In this document: one piece after another, positions 20,514 to 34,058 of the stretch
Layout of the letters: each line of letters starts with the position of its first letter
How positions within the stretch are numbered: position 1 is the stretch's first letter
Assembly: GCA_019321725.1 (NCBI GenBank)
Contig: CM033123.1
Span: 1 to 64,000 of the forward strand
DNA length: 64,000 nt
Direction: 5' to 3'
Source: Paulownia fortunei
Lineage: Eukaryota; Streptophyta; Magnoliopsida; Lamiales; Paulowniaceae
The notes under the pieces: model-generated
What the model was told of the DNA's origin: nothing
Seen by the model: only the letters and a program-made list of their open reading frames with translations
Database searches by the model: none
Made by a program: the position numbers and the translations under genes

Positions 20514-23500
20514 ATGGCGACTGGACAACTTTTCTCCAAAACCACTCAAGCACTATTTTACAATTACAAGCAACTGCCAATTCAGCGGATGCTTGATTTT
20601 GATTTCCTTTGTGGTAAGCATATATTAAGTGCAGTATTGTGTTCATGTGACATCTTACTAGCAATCACATTGAAAAACATTTTTGTACTCTTTTTGCTAA
20701 TGCAGGCAGAGAAACACCTTCTGTTGCCGGAATTATAAATCCTGGTTCTGAGGGATTCCAGAAACTATTTTTTGGTCAAGAGGAAATAGCCATTCCAGTC
20801 CATTCTGTGTGCGTTTTACATTCTCTTGCTCTGTTTTTCCCTTATTCACCTTGGCTTTAATGTTAAAGAGGCCTGACATTTTTCATCTGATGCATTGATC
20901 TATTAGTTTGAGTTGTATCAAACAGCCTCATAATAGGCATAAGAATTCTGTCCTCATCTTTTCATGAATATAACTTCCACAGAACTTTATATTCATCAAG
21001 TATTATGCACTTCATCAGTAACTGGCTCTAATTTGTAGACGATTAGTAATTCAAACATCAACATAAATATGGATATATTTATGTGTGTGTGTGCATTTTA
21101 ATTGGATGATCCATTTTGTTGATGGGATAGTGAGGCAGATAAGCTAAAGGGGAATATCTTAATACCTACTCGTACATGATTACTTTTTAGATGTAAATGG
21201 GTTACATTTCCTTGAAAACAACTTATTTGGGCACTTTACTGAGACAATGGCCAAATTTATCAACAAATATCAAATGTTTGCATGTGACATTTTCATAACT
21301 TTTCCACTGTAAGAGAAAACCCTTGGCATCATTGTAAGGTTTGAATGTGCATCTCAATGATGAGAGTAATGACTGCCAGAGTTCATTCCCAGATTTCAAT
21401 AACCTCCAGTTAGTGATCAAAGGGAATAAAGACTCAATAATATGATTAATTCAAGAACCTTTATGATGTCTGCATACTCGCTCACATTTTTTTTTGTTCC
21501 TATCTATCATCAAATAATATGTTGTGAAGTTGAATTTATCTCCTGCTTTGCAGTATTGAAGCTGCTTGTGCTGCACATCCTACGGCTGATGTTTTCATTA
21601 ACTTTGCTTCATTCAGAAGGTTGGTCTTGTCTATTTAGAAGTATCTCATATGCAGATTCCTTGCTTCTTGCCTGATAACTGTACTTTCATTTTGCAGTGC
21701 TGCAGCTTCATCTATGGCTGCTCTCAAGCAGCCAACTATTAAAGTTGTGGCCATTATAGCTGAAGGTGTCCCTGAGTCAGACACCAAGCAGTTGATTGCT
21801 TATGCAAAAGCAAACAACAAGGTAATTAATTTTGATGTCTTCTTGAGTTATCTTTTGAACTCTATTAAACAGTATTTCTTTTGATTCTCCTTAGGAGCGA
21901 TATGAAAGATGTGTTGATTAAAAACATGAACATGTTTAGGTTGTCATCGGTCCAGCTACTGTTGGAGGTATTCAAGCTGGAGCATTTAAGATTGGTGATA
22001 CTGCTGGAACAATTGATAATATAATTCAGTGCAAGTTGTACAGGCCTGGATCTGTTGGCTTTGTCTCCAAATCTGTGAGTAATTGTCGCGAAGCTTCCTG
22101 CTTTCTTTATCTTTATAGTATCCATTTAAGTATAAAGATGTGTCATGCTCATTAGAGTCAACCATTTTAATGCTCGAGTCTACGAATGTGGACCAACCTT
22201 TTACCTATAGCTACAACTATAAGCAGTTTCTAGAATGAATTTTGAACTTCATAGTTATACTTTCTGCTGCATCTAGCAGAGTGCTGTTACACTGGCCAAA
22301 CTTCACAACTGGTACCTAATTATATATCATGGGATTCGGTTTAACTTTTAGTATTATGTCTGAATTACAGGGTGGTATGTCTAATGAATTATACAACTCA
22401 ATTGCTCGTGTCACGGATGGAATTTATGAAGGTTGGATATTTAACTTCTGAACTGTAGTCCAACCCCATTTATGTCGCCTTTTGTGAGGTTGAAGTATAA
22501 TTCTTATGTTCATTATGATTTGTACAGGCATTGCAATTGGAGGAGATGTGTTTCCTGGGTCAACACTTTCTGACCATGTCCTACGGTTTAACAATATTCC
22601 TCAGGTATATCTATTTATACTCTGCTGCTTTTCTTTTCTTGTTTTTATGTTTTTACTGTTACTCTTTTAAGTAGGCTTGGTTTTTAAAATTTTCTTCTTA
22701 TAGTTAGACACGATGAACTTTCTGTCCTCCGTTGTGGAAAGTTCAGTCAATTTTGGACTTTGGAAATGTTTTAAAAGTCACAAAATCTGTCATTTCCAAT
22801 GTCATTTTTTTCATGAAAAGTAGAGCCTTTGACGGTCTGGTGTTGTATGAATTCTTGATCCTTCAAATGTCTTAAACTATGACCAGTAAGTTATCTAGCT
22901 TAAGCCAGATTTTTCTATATAAAACTTGGATGACAAGGTAATAATATTTTTTCACGAAACCTGCTAACTTCTGGGTCTAGAAGAATAAGAATGGGTCTTT
23001 TATAGTTTCATTTAATCCTGATTTTTTTATTAAACCAGGTTAAAATGGTGGTTGTTCTTGGGGAACTTGGTGGACGTGATGAATATTCCCTAGTTGAGGC
23101 CCTAAAACAGGGGAAAATCAACAAGCCTGTGGTTGCCTGGGTCAGTGGGACTTGTGCTAGGCTCTTCAAGTCAGAAGTACAGTTTGGTCATGCGGTGAGC
23201 TAATACCTTTGTTTTTCATGGTTTCATTAATCCTGCTTTACTGCAATGTATGATGTGGGCTATATCTCAATTTTGTTTGATAATTTATTATCAGGGGGCC
23301 AAGAGTGGTGGGGAGATGGAATCTGCACAGGCCAAGAATCAAGCACTCAGAGAAGCTGGAGCTGTTGTTCCCACTTCTTATGAAGCATTTGAAGGTGCAA
23401 TCAAAGAAACATTCAAGAAATTGGTAGGCACTTTGGAATTTCAACAAAATACATGATGCTCAAATACTATTTTTTTTCTCCGCAACTGATAGCTGAAGTG

Positions 23501-25233
23501 CTTGGTTCCTTTCTATTAGGTTGAGGCAGGTAAAATTACTCCAGTGAAGGAAGTGACGCCCCCTCAAATACCAGAGGATCTCAACACAGCTATCAAGAGT
23601 GGAAAAGTTCGGGCTCCAACACACATTATTTCCACAATCTCTGATGATAGGGGTATGGATTGTATATTCTCCGTTGGCGGCATGCTATATAGTAGATATT
23701 TGTTTAAATGCTTAAACTTGACTTCTACCCATTCGCAGGTGAAGAGCCAGCCTACGCTGGTGTCCCAATGTCCTCCATTGTTGAACAGGGATTGGGTGTC
23801 GGTGATGTCATTTCTTTATTGTGGTTCAAACGAAGCCTTCCTCATTATTGCACACGTTTTATTGAGGTGATTTGTGTTATCTTTGTATCCCATTCCTCCC
23901 TCCCTAACCAGACTTTCATCTGACTACCATTTCATTTGGCCCTAAGAAGAGGGTTCATTTCCATTTTTATTTGCTGTTTGGACTTACACCTCTTCTCTCA
24001 ATACTGCTATTGACTTGCCAGATTTGCATCATGTTGTGTGCTGACCATGGTCCCTGTGTCTCTGGTGCTCACAACACCATTGTAACGGCTAGAGCTGGAA
24101 AAGACCTGGTCTCAAGTCTTGTTTCTGGTAGGTTGCAGATCTAAATGTTCCTTTGCTCTGATTAAAAAAAAGGAAAGAAGAAGAATTGATATCTCCATCT
24201 CAATTTCTATAAAAATGGGCTTTTGAGGTTTCCTTTCGTGATCAATGAGTAATGTGACCCTACTTCTTGCAAAATAGGTTTGTTGACAATTGGTCCCCGA
24301 TTTGGTGGGGCTATTGATGATGCTGCTCGATACTTCAAGGATGCATATGATAGGGTGAGTTTCCATGATTTCTGATCATTAGTTGAGAAAATTAAGAATC
24401 TTATAATTAAGCTTCTCCGGTATTTTTGGGATTTTAGGTGTGTTTATATGCTTTTTCTCCTCCTACCTTTCTGGGATATTAAGTGGCTTTACATGATGTG
24501 TCTTCTCAGGGTCTCACACCTTATGAATTTGTGGAAAGCATGAAAAAGAAGGGCATTCGTGTTCCTGGTATTGGGCACAGGTAACAAAATCCTCAATATC
24601 TTTACTTCTTACCTTACATCCTTGAGGATCATAATTAAGAACTTGTTTGAACTCTTTTACGCTTCTCGCCTGTGATCTTTTCTTTTTTTAAGTTTGTCAT
24701 CAAATCCTAATAAGGGAATATTGCATTTTTCCTTTTGAAAAGAATCAAGAGGGGTGACAACAGAGATAAGAGGGTGGAATTACTACAGCGTTTTGCACGC
24801 TCCAATTTTCCGTCCGTGAAGTACATGGAATACGCTGTTGAAGTTGAAACCTATACTCTTTCAAAAGCAAACAACCTAGTTCTCAATGTTGATGGTGCCA
24901 TTGGGTCCCTATTCTTGGATCTTCTTGCGGGTAGTGGCATGTTCACCAAGCAAGAAATTGATGAGATTGTTGGGATTGGCTACCTGAATGGTCTCTTCGT
25001 GCTGGCTCGTTCCATTGGTCTAATCGGGTGAGTTTAATGTCAAATGTTTTCTAGTATTCATGTTCATCCTTTTAATCTTTTTACATGCGCACATTTATCT
25101 TCCTCAACCATCAACATAGTAACCTTGTCTGATTGATAAATACTTTTCAAAATTTAGGCATACATTCGACCAGAAGAGACTCAAGCAGCCACTATACCGC
25201 CACCCATGGGAAGATGTTCTCTACACCAAGTGA
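20514..25233 (+). CDS. ACLB: ATP-citrate lyase beta subunit (ACLB)
   Basis: Sixteen coding exons join in phase to 608 residues, the normal length for plant ACLB: 20514-20613, 20706-20808, 21554-21619, 21698-21821, 21940-22074, 22371-22431, 22528-22604, 23039-23194, 23295-23423, 23520-23652, 23739-23866, 24022-24127, 24278-24354, 24510-24580, 24743-25027 and 25158-25233. ACLB pairs with ACLA in the cytosol to convert citrate, CoA and ATP to acetyl-CoA and oxaloacetate, feeding wax, sterol and flavonoid synthesis. The first part carries succinyl-CoA-ligase-like wording, including the phosphohistidine segment [20 protein letters not shown]. The last third is citrate-synthase-like ([38 protein letters not shown]). 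The protein starts [20 protein letters not shown] and ends [10 protein letters not shown], as expected. No defect is seen. Confidence 0.97.
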
Positions 25234-28065
25234 AACTTTTACGGGTAGAAACAGGCTACATTCTGTCTTGTCTTACAGTGCGCATTCTTTTTCAAAGTTT
25301 CTCTGTTGTCAATTTGCTGTGTCATTTTTCAGTTAATTCGGTATTTGTACTGCTGAAAAGCAGATTGAGTACTTTTGTAAGTTTTAACCATAGCCACCAA
25401 GAGAGAACTCTTTCACAAAATGCCAATCAGGAATTACTTGCTTCATGAGGAGTTCTCGTGTTGTAGTCTTCACAAAAAAAAAAAGACAATTGCGTCGTGT
25501 CACTAATTGAAAGTATATGAACTAAGAGCAATTTCTGCATTTTCTGGGGTATTCTTTCTCCACAGTGATATTGTTATTACGGTTCAACAGAAAGAAATTC
25601 TTGTTGCTATGGGTGTTGTAATTCCAGTTGCTACCATATTCAGAAGTATATTCCACCTTCCAATAATTTAAGTAAGTTGTAGGAGTCTGAATCGTTAAAT
25701 CATCATCATGTGCACTTCAAATAACTTTGCATTTTTATGTCTCACAGTTTGGCGTATATGATCTAATGATTCGAAAATCCTAGATCATGGTCCTCGTGTA
25801 AGAATTTTCTTGGAAAAAAGGTCAAAATGGTAGGGCCATGAGAATTTGTTGCAACAGACCACAATCCATATCATAACAGTGCAAGGAGGGATGGACCTAA
25901 GATAAGCTCACAAAAGTAGATAGGGGGTCTATCTTTTTCATTTAATGGTACAATTGAAAATACTGCAATCGATATGAAAGAAGATGATGATGGGTCGAAT
26001 TATGGTACATATTTCACGTGGGCAGAATGTGATCTGAAAGGGATAATTTTACTTTGTCCCACCACCCCCGGCCTCATATTTGATGTTTGCACCTTCCTTA
26101 AGTAACAGCAAATTCCATAATAAATAATTGAAGGTATTTTTTTGCCCTCAACCTTTTAAACATTGTTGTTTTAGCACTTAAAACTTTCAAGTGTGTTGTT
26201 TTTTTTATTGAAAAAGCTACATGAATATTTACGTATTTTATATAATATATATGTTTAGAGAGTGAGTATATACATATATATATATATATATACATAGTTT
26301 GTCATTTCCTGTGAACTTGTGAATGGATTTATCTTCTATTATCATATTCATGCAATTCCTTCAAGATGAAACAAACAAAAATTTGAATATTTTGTGTGGC
26401 AGATGATCCATTAACCATTGCATTTGATATTTTCTTCAGCACAACAGATTTCAGTCAGGTGGTGTTGCTACATAATTGTTGTTTTTGGCATATGGGTTTG
26501 TCAGCAGCCTGTCCTGCAATTTGTAACATGTCTTGTTGAAGTATTGACAAAAATCCCCAACTGGCTCTATGAGATTATGGAGAATCTAATGCTCAAGTGG
26601 CTTGGACCTAGCCGTTGAGTCTCTCAATATCACTTTTAAATTTTTAAAATTTTGAGGTATAACTTGTATAAATACCATGATTTCAACTTTTGGCTATTAA
26701 CAATTTTGTAAAACAAGTTATTCCAAAAATGAATTTTCACTAAAATATCTTATTTTGGAATCATCGTTTCATAGTCTAGCCAAAAAATCCGATTTATATC
26801 AGATGAGAGGTTCAATCCAAACTGCACAAATTAAATGCTGAATAAATATGGTCCAAATTAACTTACCATTCATTTATTCATTCTGGTCGATACTGCACCA
26901 AATTTGAATTTAAATCACTCACTAGTATTCAAATAAATTCTTACATAATAATATATACATATATATATAAAATTGCCCAAGCACAGTGAATAATATCTAG
27001 ATGCATGAACCTAACCAATTTGTTGTGGTTCACAGGTACCACCACACTAGTAGTTTTCTCAGTGAGCCTTTCTTTCTCTTATTTTCCTTTTTTTTTTTTT
27101 TCTTTTTTAATCACTTTATACTCAAATTATAATTTTAAAGAAAATAATTATGAATCTTATATTTCCCACATGGCCAGGTCCTCCAAGACACTTATTCACC
27201 CAATTCATTCCGTAGTTGTACCGATGTATATATATTTGGTATATATTTATTATATAAATATTTTATTTTTAATAAAATAAAATATTTAATTTTTATTTAT
27301 ATATTAAATGTATCGTACGTATGATATAATATGAATATTACCGTTAATTCGTACATTGTCAGTTTTATGTTCATATACACATGAAATTTCCAGCTCAGAA
27401 AATTGAAAAGATCCCACAGTTTGACCTTTAATAATTGTTTTTGAAAATTTAAAATTGAAAATCTTTTATCCAACAATTTTTCGTTTTTTTTTTCGGAAGA
27501 AAACTTTTGTACATTTTTTGTAGCTGTATTTTGTGTATTTCTCACATGTGTAACTCACATAAAGTGCACTTGCACGTGTAAATCAATAAACAGATTTTTT
27601 GGAGTATTCAAATGTTTTAATAACCTTAATTATTAAAGATTATTTGAGATTTCATGTTATGAGTTATTAAAGTATTTATTTTATATATTTTTATTCATAA
27701 GAAAGAACTTTTTGCATAGGGAGTCCACAAACGAGATCCGATATAATAAACTCATTAGATATATTATTTTTAATTTTTAATTTTCAAATATGGAGAAATA
27801 ATTCTTGTATTTAACTGTTTTACTTTAATCTCTTAACAACAAGAGGAAAATAAAAAATTAAAGAAACACCAAACTACTTGTTCCTTTGTTCTTTCATCTT
27901 TATCTCAATCATCGCATTTCCTTCTTTAAAGTTTCAGGAAAAAAAGAATAAAAATAATATCAGATAAGAAAGAAAGAAAGAAAGAAAGAGATCAAAACAA
28001 CCACTTTAAGAACTCACTAACAGTACACAGTCAAGAAACCAAAAATTCCCAAAACCCACAGTACC
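25234..28065. other. ACLB 3' flank and PHYB upstream region
   Basis: No gene was recognised. The stretch holds AT-rich DNA, a (TA)n run near 26274-26292, and an unrecognised 66-codon frame at 26418-26618. An (AAAG)n microsatellite at 27966-27989 sits just before the phytochrome leader. No clear TATA box for PHYB was identified. Confidence 0.55.
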
Positions 28066-28277
28066 ATGACGATGATCTCTTCCCAGAATTCCCCTTCCCC
28101 CTTTTCTCCGGAATTTCATCCCAAATTTTCTTGAAATCTTAGTATAATAGAGCTAAGCACAGAGGGTTTGATAAAATGACTAATTAGGAAGCACAGCAAC
28201 ACATGCATATAATCACTATTCCCCAATTTTCCTTCTCAACACTCCCCAAAATTCATCAAGATTTCTGCTTTTCTTGA
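28066..28277 (+). promoter_or_regulatory. PHYB 5' leader with three upstream ORFs
   Basis: Three small ORFs precede the phytochrome start. The first is at 28066-28134 (22 codons plus stop). The second is at 28176-28187 (ATG ACT AAT TAG). The third is at 28203-28277 (24 codons plus stop). The region is an imperfect tandem duplicate of the sequence around the real start: 28172-28235 resembles 28314-28377, offset 142 bases, and the first and third uORFs end in the same TTTTCTTGA context 143 bases apart. If transcribed, these uORFs would be expected to lower translation of the main frame. The transcription start is unknown. Confidence 0.65.
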
Positions 28278-28317
28278 ATTCGAACAGAACAGAATTGGGG
28301 GGAAAGTGTTTAAAGAA

Positions 28318-31300
28318 ATGACTACTTCAGGAAGCAGGGCGACTCATGCAAATAATCACAATTCCCAAGCTCAATCTTCAGGTGCAGAGCAACATCATCA
28401 CCATCACAATGCTAACAACAATTCCAGCATGAACAGGGCTGGCGATTCTATGAGAAAGGCTGTAGCACAGTACACTGTGGATGCAAGACTCCACGCGGTT
28501 TTCGAGCAGTCTGGCGAGTCCGGGAAATCCTTTGATTATTCACAGAGTATTAGGACTACTAATCAATCTATTCCCGAGCAGCAGATCACTGCTTATTTGT
28601 CGAAAATGCAGCGTGGCGGCTGCATTCAACCCTTTGGTTGTATGATAGCGGTCGACGAGTCGAATTTTCATGTAATAGCTTACTCGGAGAATGCCCGCGA
28701 AATGCTAGGCTTAACCCCTCAGTCAGTTCCAAGTCTTGAAAGGCCGGAAGTTTTGACCATCGGTACTGATGTCAGAACCCTTTTCACCCCCTCGAGCTCC
28801 GTTTTGCTAGAGAGGGCATTTGGGGCGCGGGAAATGACATTATTGAATCCAGTTTGGATTCATTCAAAGAATTCGGGGAAACCCTTTTATGCAATTTTGC
28901 ATAGGATAGACGTAGGGGTTGTGATTGATTTAGAGCCTGCCAGGACGGAGGATCCCGCCCTTTCTATAGCTGGCGCTGTACAGTCGCAGAAGCTCGCGGT
29001 GAGGGCTATTTCCCATTTGCAGTCACTCCCTGGTGGGGACATTAAGCTTTTGTGTGATACAGTTGTTGAGAGCGTGAGGGAGTTGACGGGGTATGATCGG
29101 GTTATGGTTTATAAGTTTCATGAGGATGAGCACGGTGAGGTTGTGGCAGAGAGTAAGAGACCTGATTTGGAGCCATACATTGGTTTGCATTACCCTTCGA
29201 CGGATATTCCACAGGCTTCAAGGTTTTTGTTTAAACAGAATAGGGTTAGGATGATTGTGGACTGTCACGCTACCCCCATCAGGGTCATTCAGGATGAAGC
29301 ATTAATGCAGCCTTTGTGCTTGGTAGGTTCAACACTTAGGGCTCCTCATGGTTGCCATGCCCAGTACATAGCAAATATGGGGTCGATTGCTTCTCTGACA
29401 TTGGCTGTTATCATTAATGGAAATGATGAAGATGGAATTGGAGGAAGAAATTCAATGAGGCTATGGGGCTTGGTTGTTGGTCATCACACTTCTGTTCGAT
29501 GTGTTCCATTCCCGCTTCGTTATGCTTGTGAATTCCTAATGCAGGCATTCGGGCTTCAACTGAATATGGAGTTACAGTTGGCATCACAATTGTCCGAGAA
29601 ACATGTTTTAAGGACGCAGACTCTGTTGTGTGATATGCTACTTCGAGATTCACCTACTGGGATTGTTACACAGAGCCCTAGCATTATGGACCTTGTGAAG
29701 TGTGATGGTGCTGCACTATACTACCAAGGGAAGTATTATCCTCTGGGTGTTACGCCTACAGAAGCACAGATAAAGGATATTGTGCAATGGTTGTTAGCGT
29801 TTCATGGGGACTCAACAGGTTTGAGCACCGATAGTTTAGCTGATGCTGGTTATCCTGGGGCAGCCTCTCTAGGCGATGCAGTGTGTGGAATGGCTGTGGC
29901 ATATATCACTTCAAAAGATTTTTTGTTCTGGTTCCGTTCCCACACTGCAAAAGAGATCAAATGGGGTGGTGCAAAGCATCATCCACAGGATAAAGATGAT
30001 GGCCTGAGAATGCATCCTCGCTCCTCATTCAAGGCTTTTCTAGAAGTGGTCAAGAGCCGAAGTTTGCCGTGGGAGAATGCAGAAATGGATGCAATTCACT
30101 CTTTGCAGCTAATTTTAAGGGATTCGTTTCTAGATGCTGATGGAAGCAATTCTAAGGCAGTTGTACAGGCCCAGGTTGGGGACTTGGAGTTACAAGGGAT
30201 GGATGAACTCAGTTCTGTAGCCAGAGAAATGGTTAGGTTGATAGAGACTGCAACAGCTCCTATATTTGCTGTAGGAGTTGAAGGCCGCATAAATGGGTGG
30301 AATGCAAAAGTTGCAGAGTTGACTGGACTATCTGTTGAAGAAGCAATGGGAAAGTCCTTGGTTCATGATCTTGTTCACAAAGAATCACAAGAAATTGCTG
30401 ACAAGCTTCTGTTTCATGCTCTGAGAGGTAGTCCCCTTCAATCTAAATTCTATCGTCTCTTCACTATTTTTATGTTGATCAAGAATTAAATTCCATTTTG
30501 ACTGAAAATACTACAGTTCAGCATTAATGTCATTTGAGTAAATGATGCCTTAAATTAGCTTGTGTTTTTTTGTTTTTCATAAATGTACTTATAGCATAAT
30601 TGATGCAGGTGAGGAAGATAAGAATGTGGAATTACGGTTGAGGACATTTGGTACTGCAACCAACAAGAAAGCTGTATTTGTGGTGGTCAATGCTTGCTCT
30701 AGCAGGGACTATACAAACAATATAGTCGGTGTATGCTTTGTTGGTCAGGACGTTACTGGCCAGAAAGTGGTCATGGACAAATTCATCCACATTCAAGGTG
30801 ATTACAAGGCAATTGTACACAGTCCCAGCCCTCTGATCCCACCTATATTTGCTTCTGATGAAAATACCTGTTGCTCTGAGTGGAACACCGCTATGGAAAA
30901 GCTCACTGGGTGGAGTAGAGAGGACATCATGGGGAAGATGTTAGTTGGGGAGATATTTGGCAGTTGCTGTCGGCTCAAGGGTCCAGATGCTATGACAAAA
31001 TTCATGATTGTCTTGCACAACGCAATTGGAGGCCAGGATACTGACAAGTTCCCTTTTTCTTTTATTAACAGAAGTGGGAAATATGTGCAAGCTCTCTTGA
31101 CAGCAAACAAGAGGATAAATATGGATGGACAGATTATTGGAGCCTTTTGCTTCTTGCAGATTGCAAGTCCTGAATTGCAGCAAGCTCTGAGAATCCAGAA
31201 GCAACATGAAAAGAAGTGTGTTTCAAAGATGAAAGAGCTGGCTTATATTTGTCAGGAGATAAAAAATCCATTAAGTGGAATACGTTTCACTAACTCACTC

Positions 31301-34058
31301 TTGGAAGCCACAAATTTGACAGAAGACCAAAAGCAGTTTCTTGAGACCAGTTCTGCTTGTGAGAAGCAGATGTTAAAGATTATGAAGGATGTGGATCTGG
31401 AAAGCATTGAGGAGGGGTATGTCTTGTTTGAACTTTAGAATGGCATTAATTATAATTTAACATCTCTAGGTTAAATCTGGTAGAAAACAACATTCTGTTC
31501 ACCATGGATCAAGTGATCATTAATTGAAGTTTCCATAATCAGTAATGTCTGATACAAAAACTAAATAGATGGACAAAGATTGACCGCTGTTGATTCTGAA
31601 AGCGTGTCAAAATATTACTTCTTTGCATTTCTGTTACTGATGGACTGTTTTCTGGTTGTGCTAGTACCTTACTTTACATTTTTATCGCTGATCTGCGTTA
31701 AGGTCATTTTCTGGTGGATCACTGGAGCTTGAGAAAGCAGAATTTGTACTTGGTAGCGTAATAGATGCTGTTGTTAGCCAAGTAATGTTATTGCTTAGAG
31801 AAAGAGGTCTGCAATTGATCCGCGATATACCAGAGGAAGTCAAGACGCTGGCGGTCTACGGCGATCAAGTTAGAATTCAACAGATCTTAGCTGATTTCTT
31901 ACTGAACATGGTGCGCTATGCACCATCTCCAGAAGGTTGGGTAGAAATGCAACTTAGACCAAGCTTGAAGCAAACTTCTGAAGGAATAACCATCGTGCAC
32001 ATCGAATTTAGGTAAAAATATTTTCACATTGCTTTTCCATAATGTTAGGCATCAAGCATCTTGATTTCCCTTATCTGGTTCATTAACACGTGCTTAATGT
32101 TGTGTCCAACCTGATATTTTTTTCATTTCTACTATCAGAATCTCCTTTGGTAGCCATTAAGTTGGATATTGAGTGATGGATTCTACACTGTTGTTATTTC
32201 AATGAAGTTCGTGTTTCATAAGCAAAGATAGTCTTCTCTGTGTTACAAAGTTTGTAACAGGGTTGAGTATTTGGAATTTGATGAACTTTTGAGGTAAAGA
32301 GAACATTGATTCCACAAAATCTGAAGTTGACCCAAAATAGTCATCCGAGATAAACAACGTTAGGCAAAGGAAATATTTGGGGGAATTTACATGGACAAGG
32401 TTATTAAACTCCCATATATAATAAGATTCTTTGACATATTGGGTTAATATAATTGAATCATCAACATGTTAAAATGACAAGAATACTATGAGATCAATGG
32501 CCTATACAAACATATTTCCCACAGGAAAACAGTGAAATTGTGGTAAGCATGGAGGTTTAAGTTCATGTGATGGTGATTAATATATGTCATCATAAAGAGG
32601 TCTAGATACAAAATCTACAAATCTGGCCTCTTTATGATAAAATATACTAATCACCATTACATTGCAACTATATGCTGTATTCAACTTATAGGCTTTCTGC
32701 ATTACAAACTGCATCTTGTTTTCATACTATGTTATGGAGAAAAATGACATTTGATTGAATTCAGTCCATGGACTGTTGGAGTTGCTGGTTGGGAAATTTT
32801 CTGTCTGCTGCATTTTTAGATTACATCTCTTTCACTTGATGAGTTAACCCTTGTCCAAGTACGTAATCACTATTGATGTTAATGTTAACGTTGGTTACCA
32901 TGTGAAGTTGTTCTTAAGTCCGAGGCTATACATGATTATTAGCGGTTAATGTTTTGTTTAGTAGTGTATGTCTTCTACAATGAAAGTCCCATATCTGGCA
33001 TGTCATTGCTGCCAATGATTTAAGGATTATTCTTTCCCAAGCTTTCTGTTTGATACTTGAGTAAGTCAATCTGGCCTGAAGGTTCTTTGTCTTCAAACAG
33101 CTTGAAGGATGTGAAAACGTAAATTCAGGAGTTGTAGCTTTTTGTCCTTGAAGCTGTTAAAAGATATAGGTACTTCAGAGACAGCTTTGTTCTGGGGCCA
33201 GGCAGTTCATCCCTACAAGTTATTTCTTTAATATAACTTATGGGAGTAGGCTATTCATCCCTACTTCATTGCCTGGCTTTAGAAAGTTGTTAGAATGTAT
33301 ATTGGTGTGGGTCAAACATCAACCTCTAGTTCTGTTTTACTTGACAGACAAGAATGGAGGCTGGTGGACTACAACTTTGATCATTTAACTATTGCAGCCT
33401 ATTTCAAGCCTTAGTAGGATACCTTTCTATTTAGTCCTGTGGCTTGGGTTTTAAGGCCCAAAAATATGAGGAGATTGTGCATTCTCCCATGCTTAAAAGT
33501 AGTTACCATGGTCACTGGTATCATGGACTTTAATTATTTCATTTAGAGGTTAACACCTTACCTAGCATCTGAGTTTTTTATTTATTTCAAATTAATACTC
33601 CTTGATCAGCACGTTATTTTACTTGAACGATACTGTTGTGTTTTATTTGTTTCTTTCTTAACCTTGAGATGCCTGCACATTTTCTAGTATCAGTTACCTT
33701 GACTGTCTCAATTTGCGTTTATTTCAAATTGACAAAGTGTTAATCTCCCCATTTATTTGGTGGTAACTAACTTTTCCTTTTTCCCCCTTGAGTGAAGCGA
33801 TCAAATAGTTATATAATATTTTCTTTTTGCCTGTGAAGGATTGTGTGCCCAGGTGAAGGTCTTCCTCCTGAACTGGTCCAAGACATGTTCCACAGCGGTC
33901 AATGGGCGACTCAGGAAGGCCTAGGCCTAAGCATGTGCAGAAAATTTTTGAAGCTTATGAATGGAGAAGTTCAATATATCAGAGAATCAGAAAGATGTTA
34001 TTTCCTTATTGTTCTTGATCTACCTATGCCCCGCAGGGGCTCGAAGAATATTGGCTGA
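28318..34058 (+). CDS. PHYB: Phytochrome B red/far-red photoreceptor
   Basis: Four exons join in phase to about 1148 residues: 28318-30427, 30609-31416, 31703-32011 and 33839-34058. This is the usual phytochrome structure of one very large first exon and three small ones. The order is a His/Asn-rich N-terminal extension, PAS, GAF, PHY, two PAS repeats and a histidine-kinase-related module. The bilin-attachment cysteine is in [10 protein letters not shown], about residue 346. The wording [20 protein letters not shown] and [15 protein letters not shown] is typical. The His/Asn-rich head and the C-terminal wording identify type B rather than A, C or E. The protein switches between Pr and Pfr, moves to the nucleus in light and drives PIF turnover. 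At exon 3 the weak acceptor TTAAG yields [15 protein letters not shown], a few residues longer than the usual [10 protein letters not shown]. Intron 3 is 1.8 kb. Confidence 0.97.
32567..32660. repeat. Inverted repeat (hairpin) in PHYB intron 3
   Basis: Arms of about 35 bases at 32567-32601 and 32625-32660 are complementary with a few mismatches: GTGATGGTGATTAATATATG pairs with the complement of ATACTAATCACCATTAC, and CATAAAGAGG with CCTCTTTATG. The loop is about 23 bases. It looks like a small foldback MITE or its remnant. Confidence 0.7.

Noticed and set aside
26418..26618. 66-codon open frame between ACLB and PHYB
   Set aside because: Hydrophobic wording looks protein-like but matches no family I know, has no splice partners and lies in AT-rich spacer; not supported as a gene.
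30560..30608. Extension of PHYB exon 2 upstream to an ATG at 30560
   Set aside because: The acceptor TGATGCAG at 30608 and conserved wording [15 protein letters not shown] joining exon 1 in phase show this stretch is intron.
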